This document shows, piece after piece, positions 25,955 to 36,900 of a stretch of 52,330 nucleotides of DNA (position 1 is the first letter of the stretch; the number at the start of each line of letters is the position of its first letter). The DNA is from Bacteroidales bacterium (GTDB lineage Bacteria; Bacteroidota; Bacteroidia; Bacteroidales; P3), in the NCBI GenBank assembly GCA_009777915.1, contig WRKV01000002.1:1-52330 (forward strand), given 5' to 3'. Made by a program: the position numbers and the translations under genes. Under the pieces are notes generated by a model that was given only the letters and a program-made list of their open reading frames with translations, had not been told where the DNA came from and ran no database searches.

Positions 25955-27637
25955 ATGAAAACGATGAAAAAAACAAAATTAGGAGGTTTCCTCCTTGCAA
26001 TAGTGATGGCTGTCTTGCTAAACACTAATGCGAATGCAAGCAACATTCAAATTACTACCGAGCCTACAATCGAAGTTGCTATGCCCGGATTGAAAGTTGT
26101 GAAATTCAGCTTGTCCTGGGAGTACTCTTGGAGATCTGCCCAGTTGAACAACTGGGATGGTGCATGGGTATTTGTCAAATACCGTATCGGTATGGACAGT
26201 TGGGACCACATGTACTTGGATCATTCCTACAACCCGGGAACCGACCTGAACGCCAACGGCGTGCCAATGGCATTCACCTATGGCTTCACCGGACAAGGTG
26301 ACCAAGAAAAGGCTGTTGGTGTATTCCTTTACCGTCAAGGAAACGGACAAGGAGACATCAACTGGCAAAACCTCTCTGTGCGTTGGAGATATGATACGGA
26401 AAACACCTACGTATCTCGTCCGCAACTCTACACCGACGATGATGTGATCGTTAGAGTATTTGCTATCGAAATGGTATACGTGCCGGAAGGTGTATACTTC
26501 TTAGGTGATGGTGCCAACAAAAACGGTAACTTCTGCAAAGCCGACGAATTGGATCACATCATTCTGCCTTTCCAAGTGCGTAGTGAAGCTTCGATCGGAT
26601 TTGGTCTCAGACCGGACGAAGAAGACGGACTTATGGACGTTGCCGGTATGCTTTCCGTAGTAGGTAGCAATGTAGCTCAAGAAGGCAGCGGCCTCGGACC
26701 AACCGACCCGCTTGCTCTTTCTGCATTGTACCCTAAAGGATTCCAAGCATTTTGGATTATGAAATATGAAGTTACCCAAAGTGCGTATACGGATTTCTTG
26801 AACACCTTAACTACAGCACAACAAACCAACCGGATTCGTGTTGACGGAAACTCCGGGGTAGATGTATGGGTGATGCGTGCTCCGGGCGTGGTTGATAGAA
26901 ACTCTATTCGTATCAAAACGCCGGGGGTTATCGAATTTGCTATGGACGCAACGCCGGGTGCCGGTTATGATCAAGACGACGACGGACGCGGTGTGCCTTG
27001 TGCGATGGGTAAAGACGACCTTTTGGCATATTTGGACTGGTCGGGACTTCGTCCGATGACCGAGCTTGAGTATGAAAAAGCTTGTAGAGGTCCGATCGGA
27101 GCCGTTCCGGGAGAATTTCCATGGGGAAATACCTTCCAAATCGGCGCATCAGCTCCGGCTACACATTTAATTAATAGAAACTTGCCCAATGAGGCGATTA
27201 CCTTACCCGATGGAGTGAACCATAATAACCTCGGTGCTAATGATGCCGACCGAATGGCTTTGATAACCCGCAACGGTGCCTTTGCAACGCCAAACAGCGA
27301 CCGGATCAAAGCCGGTGCAACCTATTGGGGTATTATGGAAATGGGATCCAATATGGCAGAACCTGTGATCAATGTGAATACCGAAGAAGGCAGACGTTTT
27401 ACCGGTCGTCACGGAGACGGACGTTTGGCGGTAGACGGAACAGCGAACGTACAACTTTGGCCCACCACTTATGCCGGTTTGGGACATCGTGGTGGAAACG
27501 TAGCCAACGGCTTAGCCACAGGCGGTGGTGGTTTGCAAACCACCTCGTCTCGTGAAGTTGCCGAAAATACCTGGCCCCACAGATACTGGACCGGTGGTAG
27601 AGGCGTTAGAACCGCAACAGGATCCAACGCTTGGTAA
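25955..27637 (+). CDS. Secreted FGE/SUMF1-fold protein without the catalytic cysteine pair (short paralogue)
   Basis: This 560-residue protein has a signal peptide (to about residue 28, NANASNIQIT). An N-terminal beta domain covers about residues 29-165 (VKFSLSWEYSW, then DGAWVFVKYR), and a formylglycine-generating-enzyme type (C-type lectin-like) domain covers about residues 170-555. FGE hallmarks are FAIEMVYVPEGVYFLGD, FWIMKYEVTQSAYTDFLN, LDWSGLRPMTELEYEKACRG and a C-terminal GGRGVRTA. The C-terminal cysteine pair that binds copper in true FGEs is absent, so it is probably a binding or structural domain rather than a sulfatase activator. It shares domain order with the next gene (53 nt downstream). 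Confidence 0.82.
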   Translation: MKTMKKTKLGGFLLAIVMAVLLNTNANASNIQITTEPTIEVAMPGLKVVKFSLSWEYSWRSAQLNNWDGAWVFVKYRIGMDSWDHMYLDHSYNPGTDLNANGVPMAFTYGFTGQGDQEKAVGVFLYRQGNGQGDINWQNLSVRWRYDTENTYVSRPQLYTDDDVIVRVFAIEMVYVPEGVYFLGDGANKNGNFCKADELDHIILPFQVRSEASIGFGLRPDEEDGLMDVAGMLSVVGSNVAQEGSGLGPTDPLALSALYPKGFQAFWIMKYEVTQSAYTDFLNTLTTAQQTNRIRVDGNSGVDVWVMRAPGVVDRNSIRIKTPGVIEFAMDATPGAGYDQDDDGRGVPCAMGKDDLLAYLDWSGLRPMTELEYEKACRGPIGAVPGEFPWGNTFQIGASAPATHLINRNLPNEAITLPDGVNHNNLGANDADRMALITRNGAFATPNSDRIKAGATYWGIMEMGSNMAEPVINVNTEEGRRFTGRHGDGRLAVDGTANVQLWPTTYAGLGHRGGNVANGLATGGGGLQTTSSREVAENTWPHRYWTGGRGVRTATGSNAW

Positions 27638-27690
27638 ACCCCAAAAGATCGAGTCTAAATATAATTTCAAAAATATAAAAAATATACACA

Positions 27691-30600
27691 ATGAAAACAT
27701 TACAAAAAATCAGAACAACAATGGTAGTAGCCATTCTACTACTGTTTTCCGGATCGATCTGGGCAACCAATATACAGATCACCAAAGGACCGGAAATTGT
27801 AAGAAAAGAAATTGCCCAAAATAAAATCACTGTTAGATTCAGCGTAAGTTGGGACAATTCTTGGAACTTAATCTCTCCTCCAAACCACGATGCCGCATGG
27901 ATCTTTATGAAGTATCGTACGCTTGGACGACATGGATTTCAACATTGCTATTTGCATACTACCGACGAAGCGGTGGTAAAAACCATGGCCGGCAGTACAC
28001 GCTATGTGCAAGAATACGGCGAATCGCCCCGTCCGTATCAACACGATGCTGCGGTAGGTATTTTCCTAAACCGGATTGAAAAATCGGAGGGAACCACTAC
28101 TTTCAACGATATTGAATTGGAGTGGGATATCTCCGGAACAGGCATCACTGCCGAAACCGTTCTCTCGGTTCGGGTCTATGCTATAGAAATGGTCTATATT
28201 CCTATTGGAGCATTTTACTCGAACAACACAATATACGAAACAGGTGCTCCGACTACCATGCCGGCAGGATCTGCACTTCACCAAGTTTGGCCTCTCGGTA
28301 CCAACCCGTTTTATATTATGAAACACGAGGTAACTCAAGCCGCTTGGGTGGATTTCTTGAACACCTTGGATTATGAACAACAATTGCGTTTGAGCCATGT
28401 AGACCCCAGATCAGCGGCAAACACCTCGTTTGCAACCGGTACCTTGGCTAACTCGCGCATGATGATTAGAGTGCGTGTGCCTTCAATCGGCAATGCTCCG
28501 GCGGTATACGGCTGTAATGTAACCGTTTCGGGCGACTGGAACCACGAAAATCAGGGAGGAAACATCCCGATGTTCGGATTGGCTTGGACCGATATCACAG
28601 CCTATTTGGATTGGGCAGGTTTGCGTCCGATTACGGAATTGGAATACGAAAAGGCGTGCCGAGGTGAACTACCGGTTGTTGCCAACGAATTTGCATGGGG
28701 TAATGCAAACTTCCTCGGATCGATTGGTTTTAACGACCAAAACCGTCCGAATGAGGTTTCCGGAACGACCGGAGCTAATATCGCCATTCCGCATACCCCT
28801 AACGAAGCCACAGCGATGACCGCACAGGTAGCCGGAGTTTCCGGAAAATGGCCCATTCGTGCCGGTGCCTTTGCCAGAGAAAACACCACCCGACATGAAG
28901 CCGGTGCATCGTATTGGGGGGTATTGAACCTGTCTGATAATGTGCCCGAACGTTTGATTACCTACGAACATACCGACGGAAGAGGTTTTGACGGTACGCA
29001 TGGAGATGGAAATCTCCTTGGAACCGGACTTTCAAACGTACAATCTTGGCCCGCACAAGATGCAACCTTGCAAGTGCCATGGCTACCCGTGCCGGGAGTT
29101 AACAGTACGACAGCCAACGGACAGGGCTATAGAGGTATCTCCTTAACCAATACCAATAATATCCCCGCATGGACGGCAGCCAACTTTGGTGTGTCTACCC
29201 GATTGGCAAATGCTATCAATAACCCCAATAATATCAGAGACCCTTGGACCGGATTCCGCGGCGGACGTTCGATTACGGTTGAATTTAGCGTTATGGCTCA
29301 CCCATCGTTAGCCAAAATCGGAAACGCGGTGGCAGCTAAAAGAGCCAACAGTACGGCTACCGGAGCAAACTTCCAAATACTTCGCGTATCCGGAGTGGGT
29401 GGAGAGTTGCCTTACAAGTTCCAATGGTATTGGGCAGACAGTCCGGAGGGTAACCAGCCATCATCTGCCAATCTCATCGAGGGTGCTACCACAGATGCGT
29501 ATACCCCTCCTAATGATGTAGCCCATACTGAGCGTTATTTTTTCTGTGTGATTACAGAGCAAGATGGGGAGGGTGAATCAGTTATAACCAATACCAGTGG
29601 AGCACATACGGTATTGGGTGTAGGAACCAATCCGAATCTGGTGAATGTAAACACCAACCTTACTGTGGGAACAGCGTTGTTAACCGTTGCTCCAACCGGT
29701 GGTGCCGCACCTTACCGCTACCAATGGCTTTACAATACTGCCGCAAATAGCACAGGAGGAACCCCGATTGTGGGTGCGGAAAATTACACCTATCACCCGA
29801 TTATTCCATACGGAAGCACCAATTTCTATTTCTATTGTGTGATTACGGATAATGAGGGTGCCACAGTGCGTACCGATATCTCCGGAGTTCATTACGCCAC
29901 ACCTATAAACTATACTTCAGCTACTCAAACCTCAGTACCCCTGCCTATTGGTATCTATCGTTTTGAAGTATGGGGAGCCAGTGGCGGACTCGGATTTACT
30001 ACAGCAGCAGTAGCAAGCACTTCAGGATTTGGCGGTTTTGCAGCCGGAAACTATAAAGTGACGGAGGCTCACAGCATAAATGTCGTTGTAGGTGGTGCCG
30101 GAACAAATTCATCTGGTACTACCGTTGGAGCAAGCATTAATGGAGGCCATAACGGTGGCGGACTCGGTGGTTCAGCAGCCGGTAGCCGCGGTGGCGGTGG
30201 CGGTGGCGGAGCAACGCATATCTCCTTGAATCCCGGACTTTTGAGTGTTCAAACTGCACGCGATGGTATCCTATTGGTTGCCGGTGGTGGTGGCGGTGGA
30301 GCATGGACTGCTTCGAATACTTATATTGGAGGAGCCGGTGGAGGAGCCAGCGGAACAGCATCTCTTACCACAGCCGGTGTATCAACAACTAACATCAGTT
30401 TAGCGACCGGAGGAACAGCAACAGCCGGAGGTACAGCGGGACAAGCTGGTAACGTGGCGGTTAATAGAACCGCACTACCTGGTACTCCAGGAGCAGGAGG
30501 TAGAGGTATCATACATTCTGCCGGTCAATCCGGTGGTGGCGGCGGTGGCGGCTGGTATGGCGGCGGCGGCGGCGGTCGTATCACTAATACCAACAATACC

Positions 30601-30813
30601 AACCCGAGCGGTGGAGCCGGTGGTTCCGGTTATCTGGGCACAGCCAATGGTTTGGTGGGTTCATTAACCACAGGGATGTACGGCACTTATAATACTGTAG
30701 GTGGAGCTAATCAAACCGGTGCAGCCAATGCAACCAATCCGCAAAGCCCGCAAGGTGCAGCTGGAATAAATGCAGTCCGCAACGGTGCAGCTCGTATTTA
30801 CAGATTCCAATAA
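27691..30813 (+). CDS. Secreted FGE-fold / Ig-like / ALK-LTK-type glycine-rich domain protein
   Basis: This 1,040-residue protein has a signal peptide (1-25, ending SGSIWA) and an N-terminal beta domain like that of the preceding protein (26-163). An FGE-type domain follows (164-528; AIEMVYIPIGAFY, FYIMKHEVTQAAWVDFLN, LDWAGLRPITELEYEKACRG, GFRGGRS), again without the catalytic cysteine pair. Two Ig-like domains cover about 535-742 (YKFQWYWADSP, YRYQWLYNTA). The C-terminal glycine-rich domain (about 745-1040) has the order IYRFEVWGASGG, GGFAAGNYKV, INVVVGGAG, HNGGGLGGS, RGGGGGGGATHI, ILLVAGGGGGGAW, GGGGGGGWYGGGGGG, SGGAGGSGYLG. This matches the ALK/LTK glycine-rich domain family. No type IX sorting domain is obvious at the C-terminus. 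It is probably surface-exposed; the ligand is unknown. Confidence 0.8.
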   Translation: MKTLQKIRTTMVVAILLLFSGSIWATNIQITKGPEIVRKEIAQNKITVRFSVSWDNSWNLISPPNHDAAWIFMKYRTLGRHGFQHCYLHTTDEAVVKTMAGSTRYVQEYGESPRPYQHDAAVGIFLNRIEKSEGTTTFNDIELEWDISGTGITAETVLSVRVYAIEMVYIPIGAFYSNNTIYETGAPTTMPAGSALHQVWPLGTNPFYIMKHEVTQAAWVDFLNTLDYEQQLRLSHVDPRSAANTSFATGTLANSRMMIRVRVPSIGNAPAVYGCNVTVSGDWNHENQGGNIPMFGLAWTDITAYLDWAGLRPITELEYEKACRGELPVVANEFAWGNANFLGSIGFNDQNRPNEVSGTTGANIAIPHTPNEATAMTAQVAGVSGKWPIRAGAFARENTTRHEAGASYWGVLNLSDNVPERLITYEHTDGRGFDGTHGDGNLLGTGLSNVQSWPAQDATLQVPWLPVPGVNSTTANGQGYRGISLTNTNNIPAWTAANFGVSTRLANAINNPNNIRDPWTGFRGGRSITVEFSVMAHPSLAKIGNAVAAKRANSTATGANFQILRVSGVGGELPYKFQWYWADSPEGNQPSSANLIEGATTDAYTPPNDVAHTERYFFCVITEQDGEGESVITNTSGAHTVLGVGTNPNLVNVNTNLTVGTALLTVAPTGGAAPYRYQWLYNTAANSTGGTPIVGAENYTYHPIIPYGSTNFYFYCVITDNEGATVRTDISGVHYATPINYTSATQTSVPLPIGIYRFEVWGASGGLGFTTAAVASTSGFGGFAAGNYKVTEAHSINVVVGGAGTNSSGTTVGASINGGHNGGGLGGSAAGSRGGGGGGGATHISLNPGLLSVQTARDGILLVAGGGGGGAWTASNTYIGGAGGGASGTASLTTAGVSTTNISLATGGTATAGGTAGQAGNVAVNRTALPGTPGAGGRGIIHSAGQSGGGGGGGWYGGGGGGRITNTNNTNPSGGAGGSGYLGTANGLVGSLTTGMYGTYNTVGGANQTGAANATNPQSPQGAAGINAVRNGAARIYRFQ

Positions 30814-30824
30814 CACAAGGTTAG

Positions 30825-30900
30825 GGTCGTTTCGACTCCGCTCAACGACCGGTACACGGTACACGGTGCACGGTGTGAATAATCGTCAATTGTTGACGAC
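30825..30900 (+). repeat. Intergenic inverted repeats between the glycine-rich-domain gene and the giant gene
   Basis: The 182-nt gap contains GGTCGTT (30825-30831) pairing with AACGACC (30844-30850) around a 12-base loop, an ACGGTRCACGGT-type tandem stretch (30851-30879), and TCGTCAA/TTGACGA (30883-30899) with a TTG loop. No U-tract and no TAnnTTTG promoter are visible, so I infer read-through into the next gene. Confidence 0.5.
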
Positions 30901-30995
30901 AAAGGAAACCGTTTACCGTTCACCGGTAAGCGAGCGGGGTCGAGGACCACAACAAATAAGTAAATAAATTGTTCGTGTAACTAACCTAAAACCCT

Positions 30996-33900
30996 GTGTC
31001 ATTCATCGACTACTATAAGGTTAAATCAAGATGGATAACCCTCTTACGAGGCTGCATCTTTTCTTTTCTGATACTATCAGTATGGATGGTTGTGTCAGAA
31101 AATAGCCTATTTAGTTGGTTCGAGCGAGAATACTACACCGAGCCGGAAGACTTTACGGTCTTTCTATCGGAGGGTAGTTCCTCTGAGGAGGACGAGGAGG
31201 ATTTAGAGGATCCTCTACCTCCGGAATACTGGGGTTCGGGCTTTTCGTCCGCTGCTTTTGAGGCACCGGAAGAGCCTTACAGCAGTTTGTTTAGTGGAGA
31301 TCAGGGTCATGGTTCCGTGTCTGCGGGCATGAACCGACCGATGTGGATCACTACAGGTAGCGGATTCGATGGTTTTGCGAGAAATCATCAAGATGCACCA
31401 ACTCGTGCCGACAGTGTTTTATACCGAGGCGGTATTCAAGGCGAAGGTTTTGTTTCACGCGGTTTTGATATCTCACCATCGCAATTTACCGGCGGCTTTT
31501 TCGACGGTTTTGCAAGAAATTCTCAAGATGCTTTGACCCGAGCCGACAGTGTTTTATACCGAGGCGGTTTAAGGGGTCAAGGTTTTATGTCTCGCACTAC
31601 GTGGTCCGAACAGATATCACTTCCACAGTTTACAGGAACTGTTTCCGATGGCTTTGCAGGCGTAGCCAAAGATGATTTAACCCGAGCTTATGACACCTTG
31701 TATAGAGGTGGTTTACGAGGCGAGGGTTTTTCAGTTCGTAGCCAAGTGCCGAAAGAATCGGGTTATTTGTTTGACGGCGGACGTTCGGACGGTTTTGTCG
31801 GCTTAGCCCAAGATGCGACAGAAACGCCATACAACAATTTGTATAGAGGAGGCGGTCGAGGTCAGGGCTTTGCGATGTATACCATGCATTTGCAAGATTC
31901 GAGCACGATGTTTACGGGCGGTCTTTCCGATGGTTTTGCCATAGGGATTCGAGATACGGCGGTACCTACGCCGTTTTATACCGGAGGCAGAGGTCAAGGT
32001 TTTATTCAACGCGGCATGTTTGCTCAGCAATATGTTCCGGTTGAATACTTGGGCAACGGCGGTCAAGGTTTTACCACCCGCAGTATGCCTTACAGTTATA
32101 CCTCGTTGTATGCCGGTGGTCCATCCGATGGTTTTGCCGGACGTATTTACAATGATCCGCGAGATACGCTCGAGGGCATTGCTTATATCAGCGATAGTGG
32201 TCAAGGTTTTGCCCACTATGTTATCGCTCATGAAAAAGGCTTTTTATACGATGGAGGCGAATCCGATGGTTTTGCCGGTTTTGCCGGAGATACGGAGGAA
32301 ATGCCTGACGACATTTTGTATAGAGGCGGTGTTCGCGGTCAAGGTTTTGCTATGAATAGCATGCCATTGTCATCAAGCAACCACTTTGTCGGAAGCAAGT
32401 CCGATGGTTTTGCCGGAGCCGACACCAATACGTTGATTTTAGCTGACGGAGACTTGTACATCGGCGGCGACAGAGGTCAAGGTTTCAGTTCTCGGATGAT
32501 TAGTCGTTCGGTGAGTCATTTTGACGGCGGCATTTCCGATGGTTTTGCCGGCGAGGTCAACGATATGGATACGATTGAGTATGATGCGTTGTATCGAGGT
32601 GGCGACGAGGGTCAAGGTTTTGCTATGAATAGCATGCCATTGGTAGCGAGCAACCACTTTGTCGGAGGCGAATCCGATGGTTTTGCCGGAGCCGACACCA
32701 ACACGTTGATTTTCGCTTACGAGGATTTATATGCCGGTGGCGATGGTCAAGGTTTCATATCTCGCATGTTTGATTTACCGGATATGGTGAACTATATCGG
32801 AGGCGAATCCGATGGTTTTGCGGGCGATGCCGACGATGATCTTACCGTAGCCGATCCGATTTACAGAGGCGGCGGCGAAGGTCAAGGTTTTGTATCGCGT
32901 ATGATGCCAAGTCCTGAAGTCAATATCTTTATTGGCGGAATTTCCGATGGTTTTGCCGGAAAAGCGATAGATGATTTGACCCGTGCCGACAGCGTCTTGT
33001 ATAGAGGCGGCAAAGGTCAAGGTTTTGTTTCGTTTGGCATGGATATGGCATCGAGCACTCCTTATGTAGTCGGTATTTCCGATGGTTTTGCACAAGGCTG
33101 TTACGATGAAGGCACCGAGACCCCATGTTTAGAGCCTGATCCACCGTTTGAATGTCCGAAAGATTGTTATCCACCGGATTGCGAATTAGATGAACGTTGT
33201 CCACAACCAACCCGATTTACCGGCGGTATTTCCGATGGTTTTGCCGGCGGAGCACTTGATGATCCGAGAGATACCGTAGCTCAGGTTTATATGGGCGATG
33301 GAGGTCAAGGTTTTGTTTCTTTGGGCAATGTTGCTCATCTGAAATCACTTCATACCGGAGGTATTTCCGATGGTTTTGCGGGTACCACTAATCCTGCGGA
33401 TTCCTTTGCTCATATTCATAGAGGCGAAGGCGGTCAAGGTTTTGTATCTCGTTTCAGTTTGTTTACCACGCTTGAGGATAAATTCTCGGGTGGACTTTCC
33501 GATGGTTTTGCCGGAAAAGCCAAAGATGATTCCATTCTTGCCGACAGCGTGATGTATTTTGGCGGCAACGGCGGTCAAGGTTTTGTATCTCGCAGTTTTG
33601 CTCGGATGGTTACTACCTTTACCGGAGGAGCATCCGATGGTTTTGCCGGAGATGCCAACGATAATGATTCTATTTTGTACTACTATCAATTCAGAGGCGA
33701 AGGCGGTCAAGGCTTTATTTCCTCCGGAGATCCATTTGTAACCCACGATGCTTATGTTGGTGGACTTTCCGATGGTTTTGCCGGCGATGCCGATGATGCT
33801 TTAACTCTTGCCGACAGTGTGATGTATTTTGGTGGCGATCGCGGTCAAGGTTTTGCACATCGCAGTTTTGCTCGCATTGTTACCTCGTTTACCGGCGACA

Positions 33901-36900
33901 AATCCGATGGTTTTGCCGGCGAAGTTCTTGATGCTTTAACTCAAGCCGACAGTGTGATGTATTTTGGCGGCGACGAAGGTCAAGGTTTTGTTTCCCGCAT
34001 CATGAGTTATACCATCCAAACGCAGTATTCGGGTGGTCCGGCAGATGGTTTTGCCGGCAAATACAGCGATAATGATTCTATTCTGTATTACTATCAATTC
34101 AGAGGCAACGGCGGTCAAGGTTTCACCGTTGGCAAAGAAATTCCATACGCACACGAAAATCTTGGCGATGGTTTTGCCGGAGCAGCCTACGATACAGCCA
34201 TACTCTTTACGCCATGGTGGTACGGTGGCATAACCGGACAAGGTTTTGCTTCTCGTCAGAAAGCCCCATCACCGATGCCGGGTTATTATGGCGACGGTGG
34301 TCAAGGATTTGCTTCTCTTGAAATGAAGCATGAGAGAAGAACTAAATTTACCGGAGGACTTGCAGATGGTTTTGTCGGCAAAGTTTTGGATAATTTAACC
34401 AAAATCGACAGTGTGATGTACTTCGGCGGCGAGGAAGGTCAAGGATTTGTATCTTTGGGTAATGTTGTTGCGATAAGGACACTCTATACCGGACATATTT
34501 CCGATGGTTTCGCAGGTTTGAGTAACGATGATCCGACCGTTAGAGATGTTGCTCTCTTTGCCGGAGATTGGGGTCAAGGTTTTGTGTCACGCGGTCTAAG
34601 TAGAGAATACACCGCTTACACCGGTAATAATTCCGATGGTTTTGCCGGCAATAAAAACGATAACGATTCAGTTTCATACCATTATTTATTCAAAGGTGAA
34701 GAAGGTCAAGGTTTCATTTCTTTGGGTATGGAAGCACGAGTATACTCACACTTTGTTGGCGGCATTTCCGATGGTTTTGCCGGAGCGAGCAAAGATACCG
34801 ACTTGACCATAACGATATTTAGAGGTGACGAAGGTCAAGGTTTCACCTCTCAACTTGCAGCCTTACCGCCATTGTCAGCCTTTGTTGGTGGCATTTCAGA
34901 CGGTTTTGCATACATTGGCAGAGACAGTATTTTGATTGACTTTGTTTACAATGTTCATTTTACAGATACCGTGGTTTGTTTGGGTGACACGGTACGCTTT
35001 GACAGCATCACCCACAACGGTTATTTAGACAACTATTATTGGACAACCCTTGCCGGAGCACCTTTGAGTATCATTAACGATACCACTTATTATCATACGC
35101 CAACCACTCGTACAGGTTATCAGATTGTGATTACCGATGTTCATGGTAAAGAATATCGCGACACGATTTTTGTACGCGTAGATACCCTCCACGTTACCAT
35201 CAAAGAACCGGTTCTTTATGTTTGTGAAAATATGGGCTTTACCGTTGGAGCCGAAACGAATATAACTTCCTTTGGCACTTGGACTTGGGCAGGAGGCACG
35301 ACGAATAATTTGGTCTTTGCCGATACCTTAAAAGCCGGCACGAGCAGTCGCAAATACACTCTCCATGCAGTCACCCGATATGGTTGTGAAGCAACCGGTA
35401 GCGTTGAAGTATTCAAACGTCCGGATGTTCCGACTATTGATTTTGCCTCTACGTTAGCCTCTTGCGATAATACCACAGCAGGTGTCATCGTTACACCGAG
35501 CATCGCAGCTTCGGAAAGCGGCTTGATCGCATCTTATGAATTTTTACCATCTCCGATAAGTGTTTCAGGTAACAACTACACGTTTGAGATTCTTAACAGA
35601 ACGTTGATGGTATCGGTATTGATTACAACGGATCAAGGCTGTGAACGAACCGACACGATAGAATTGAGTTACGAGCCATTTGTTTACACTCGTGATTATG
35701 ATCCGAGCCCAATCCTTTGCGACGGAGCCACGTTGACCCTTCCTGCTATCACCGGCGATCGTATTGCAGATTGGACATGGACTGTGTTACCGGAAGGCAC
35801 TGTTTTAGATAAAACCGGTTTGGGAGGCACTTCAGTCCATACCCCAACCCAGAACACGACTTATGCAGTTACCATTTTCTTAACTGACGGATGTTTAGCA
35901 TTCGATACCGTTCGAGCCAGAACCTCAACCATAGAATTATTTACTTCCGACGACTTGTTGGTTTGCGAAGGCGAAATCTTTACCGTAAGTGCGAGCGTTG
36001 CACCTTCAGGCGGATTTACTTGGACCTTTGACGATAAGACAAGTGTTAATGCGACCGTTACCGATTCGTTGGTTGGCGGAGCAACCCGCAGAGTATATTA
36101 TGTGAACGCATCAACTGCGTTGAATTGTTTGGCATCAGACAGTGTTGTGGTAATTACACGCCCCAACAATTTGACCGATGCAGATTTGAGCTTTACCACC
36201 CGCTTTGTTTACGAGGACGGACTTATCTATGCAGAGATTACGCCAAGTATGGCATTAGTGGCTGATGGCGGTGTTGTTGAGACGTATAGTTGGAGTCGCA
36301 CTCCGGCATCTAATACCGGATTGACCCACAGATTTGTTGTTGCTCCGTCTGAAAACTTCTTTGTTGATGTCTTTGTTGTTGATACCGGAGGCTGTTCAAG
36401 AACCGTTAGAGTAACTATGGATATCGATCCGTTTGTTTACATTCCGAATCAGTTGAAAGAATTGGAGATTTGTTTAGGTACTACCATTTCGTTGAATGGC
36501 GTTACAGGCGGTCGAGGTATTGCAGAATGGTACTGGACTCTTGCTCCTGCGGGCACCGTTCTACCGAGAGAGGTTGTGAACAGCGAAGTAACCAACAGAA
36601 CGCTTTATACCCCAACCTTGTCAGATACGGTATTTATTTTGGTGTTGAAAGATTTCCAAGGCGATTACCATTACGATACGGTTCACGTAACCATCGAGGA
36701 TGTAAGATTTGAAGTAGAGGATGCTATCCTAACCTCTTGCGGCGGAGTTCCGTTTGTAGTGAGTGCAACCTTAATTCCTGCTGCGACAGAATACGAATGG
36801 ACTTGGTCGCCGGATCGCTTAAGTAACAGTGCAACGATTACGGATGTTCTTTTGGATACCATCAAAACCCAAATCTATTATGTAACAGCTACATCACCGG

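Noticed and set aside
25955..27637. True formylglycine-generating enzyme or sulfatase activator
   Set aside because: The C-terminal catalytic cysteine pair is absent and no sulfatase gene is nearby.
25955..30813. FGE-fold proteins as targets of a diversity-generating retroelement
   Set aside because: Such folds are known retroelement targets, but I see no reverse transcriptase, accessory gene or template repeat with A-specific mismatches in the window.
31350..34915. Regularly spaced short repeats reminiscent of a CRISPR array
   Set aside because: The 135-nt period is in frame, the repeat core is only about 15 nt, the spacers themselves share protein motifs, and the whole stretch is one open frame. 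No cas genes are present.
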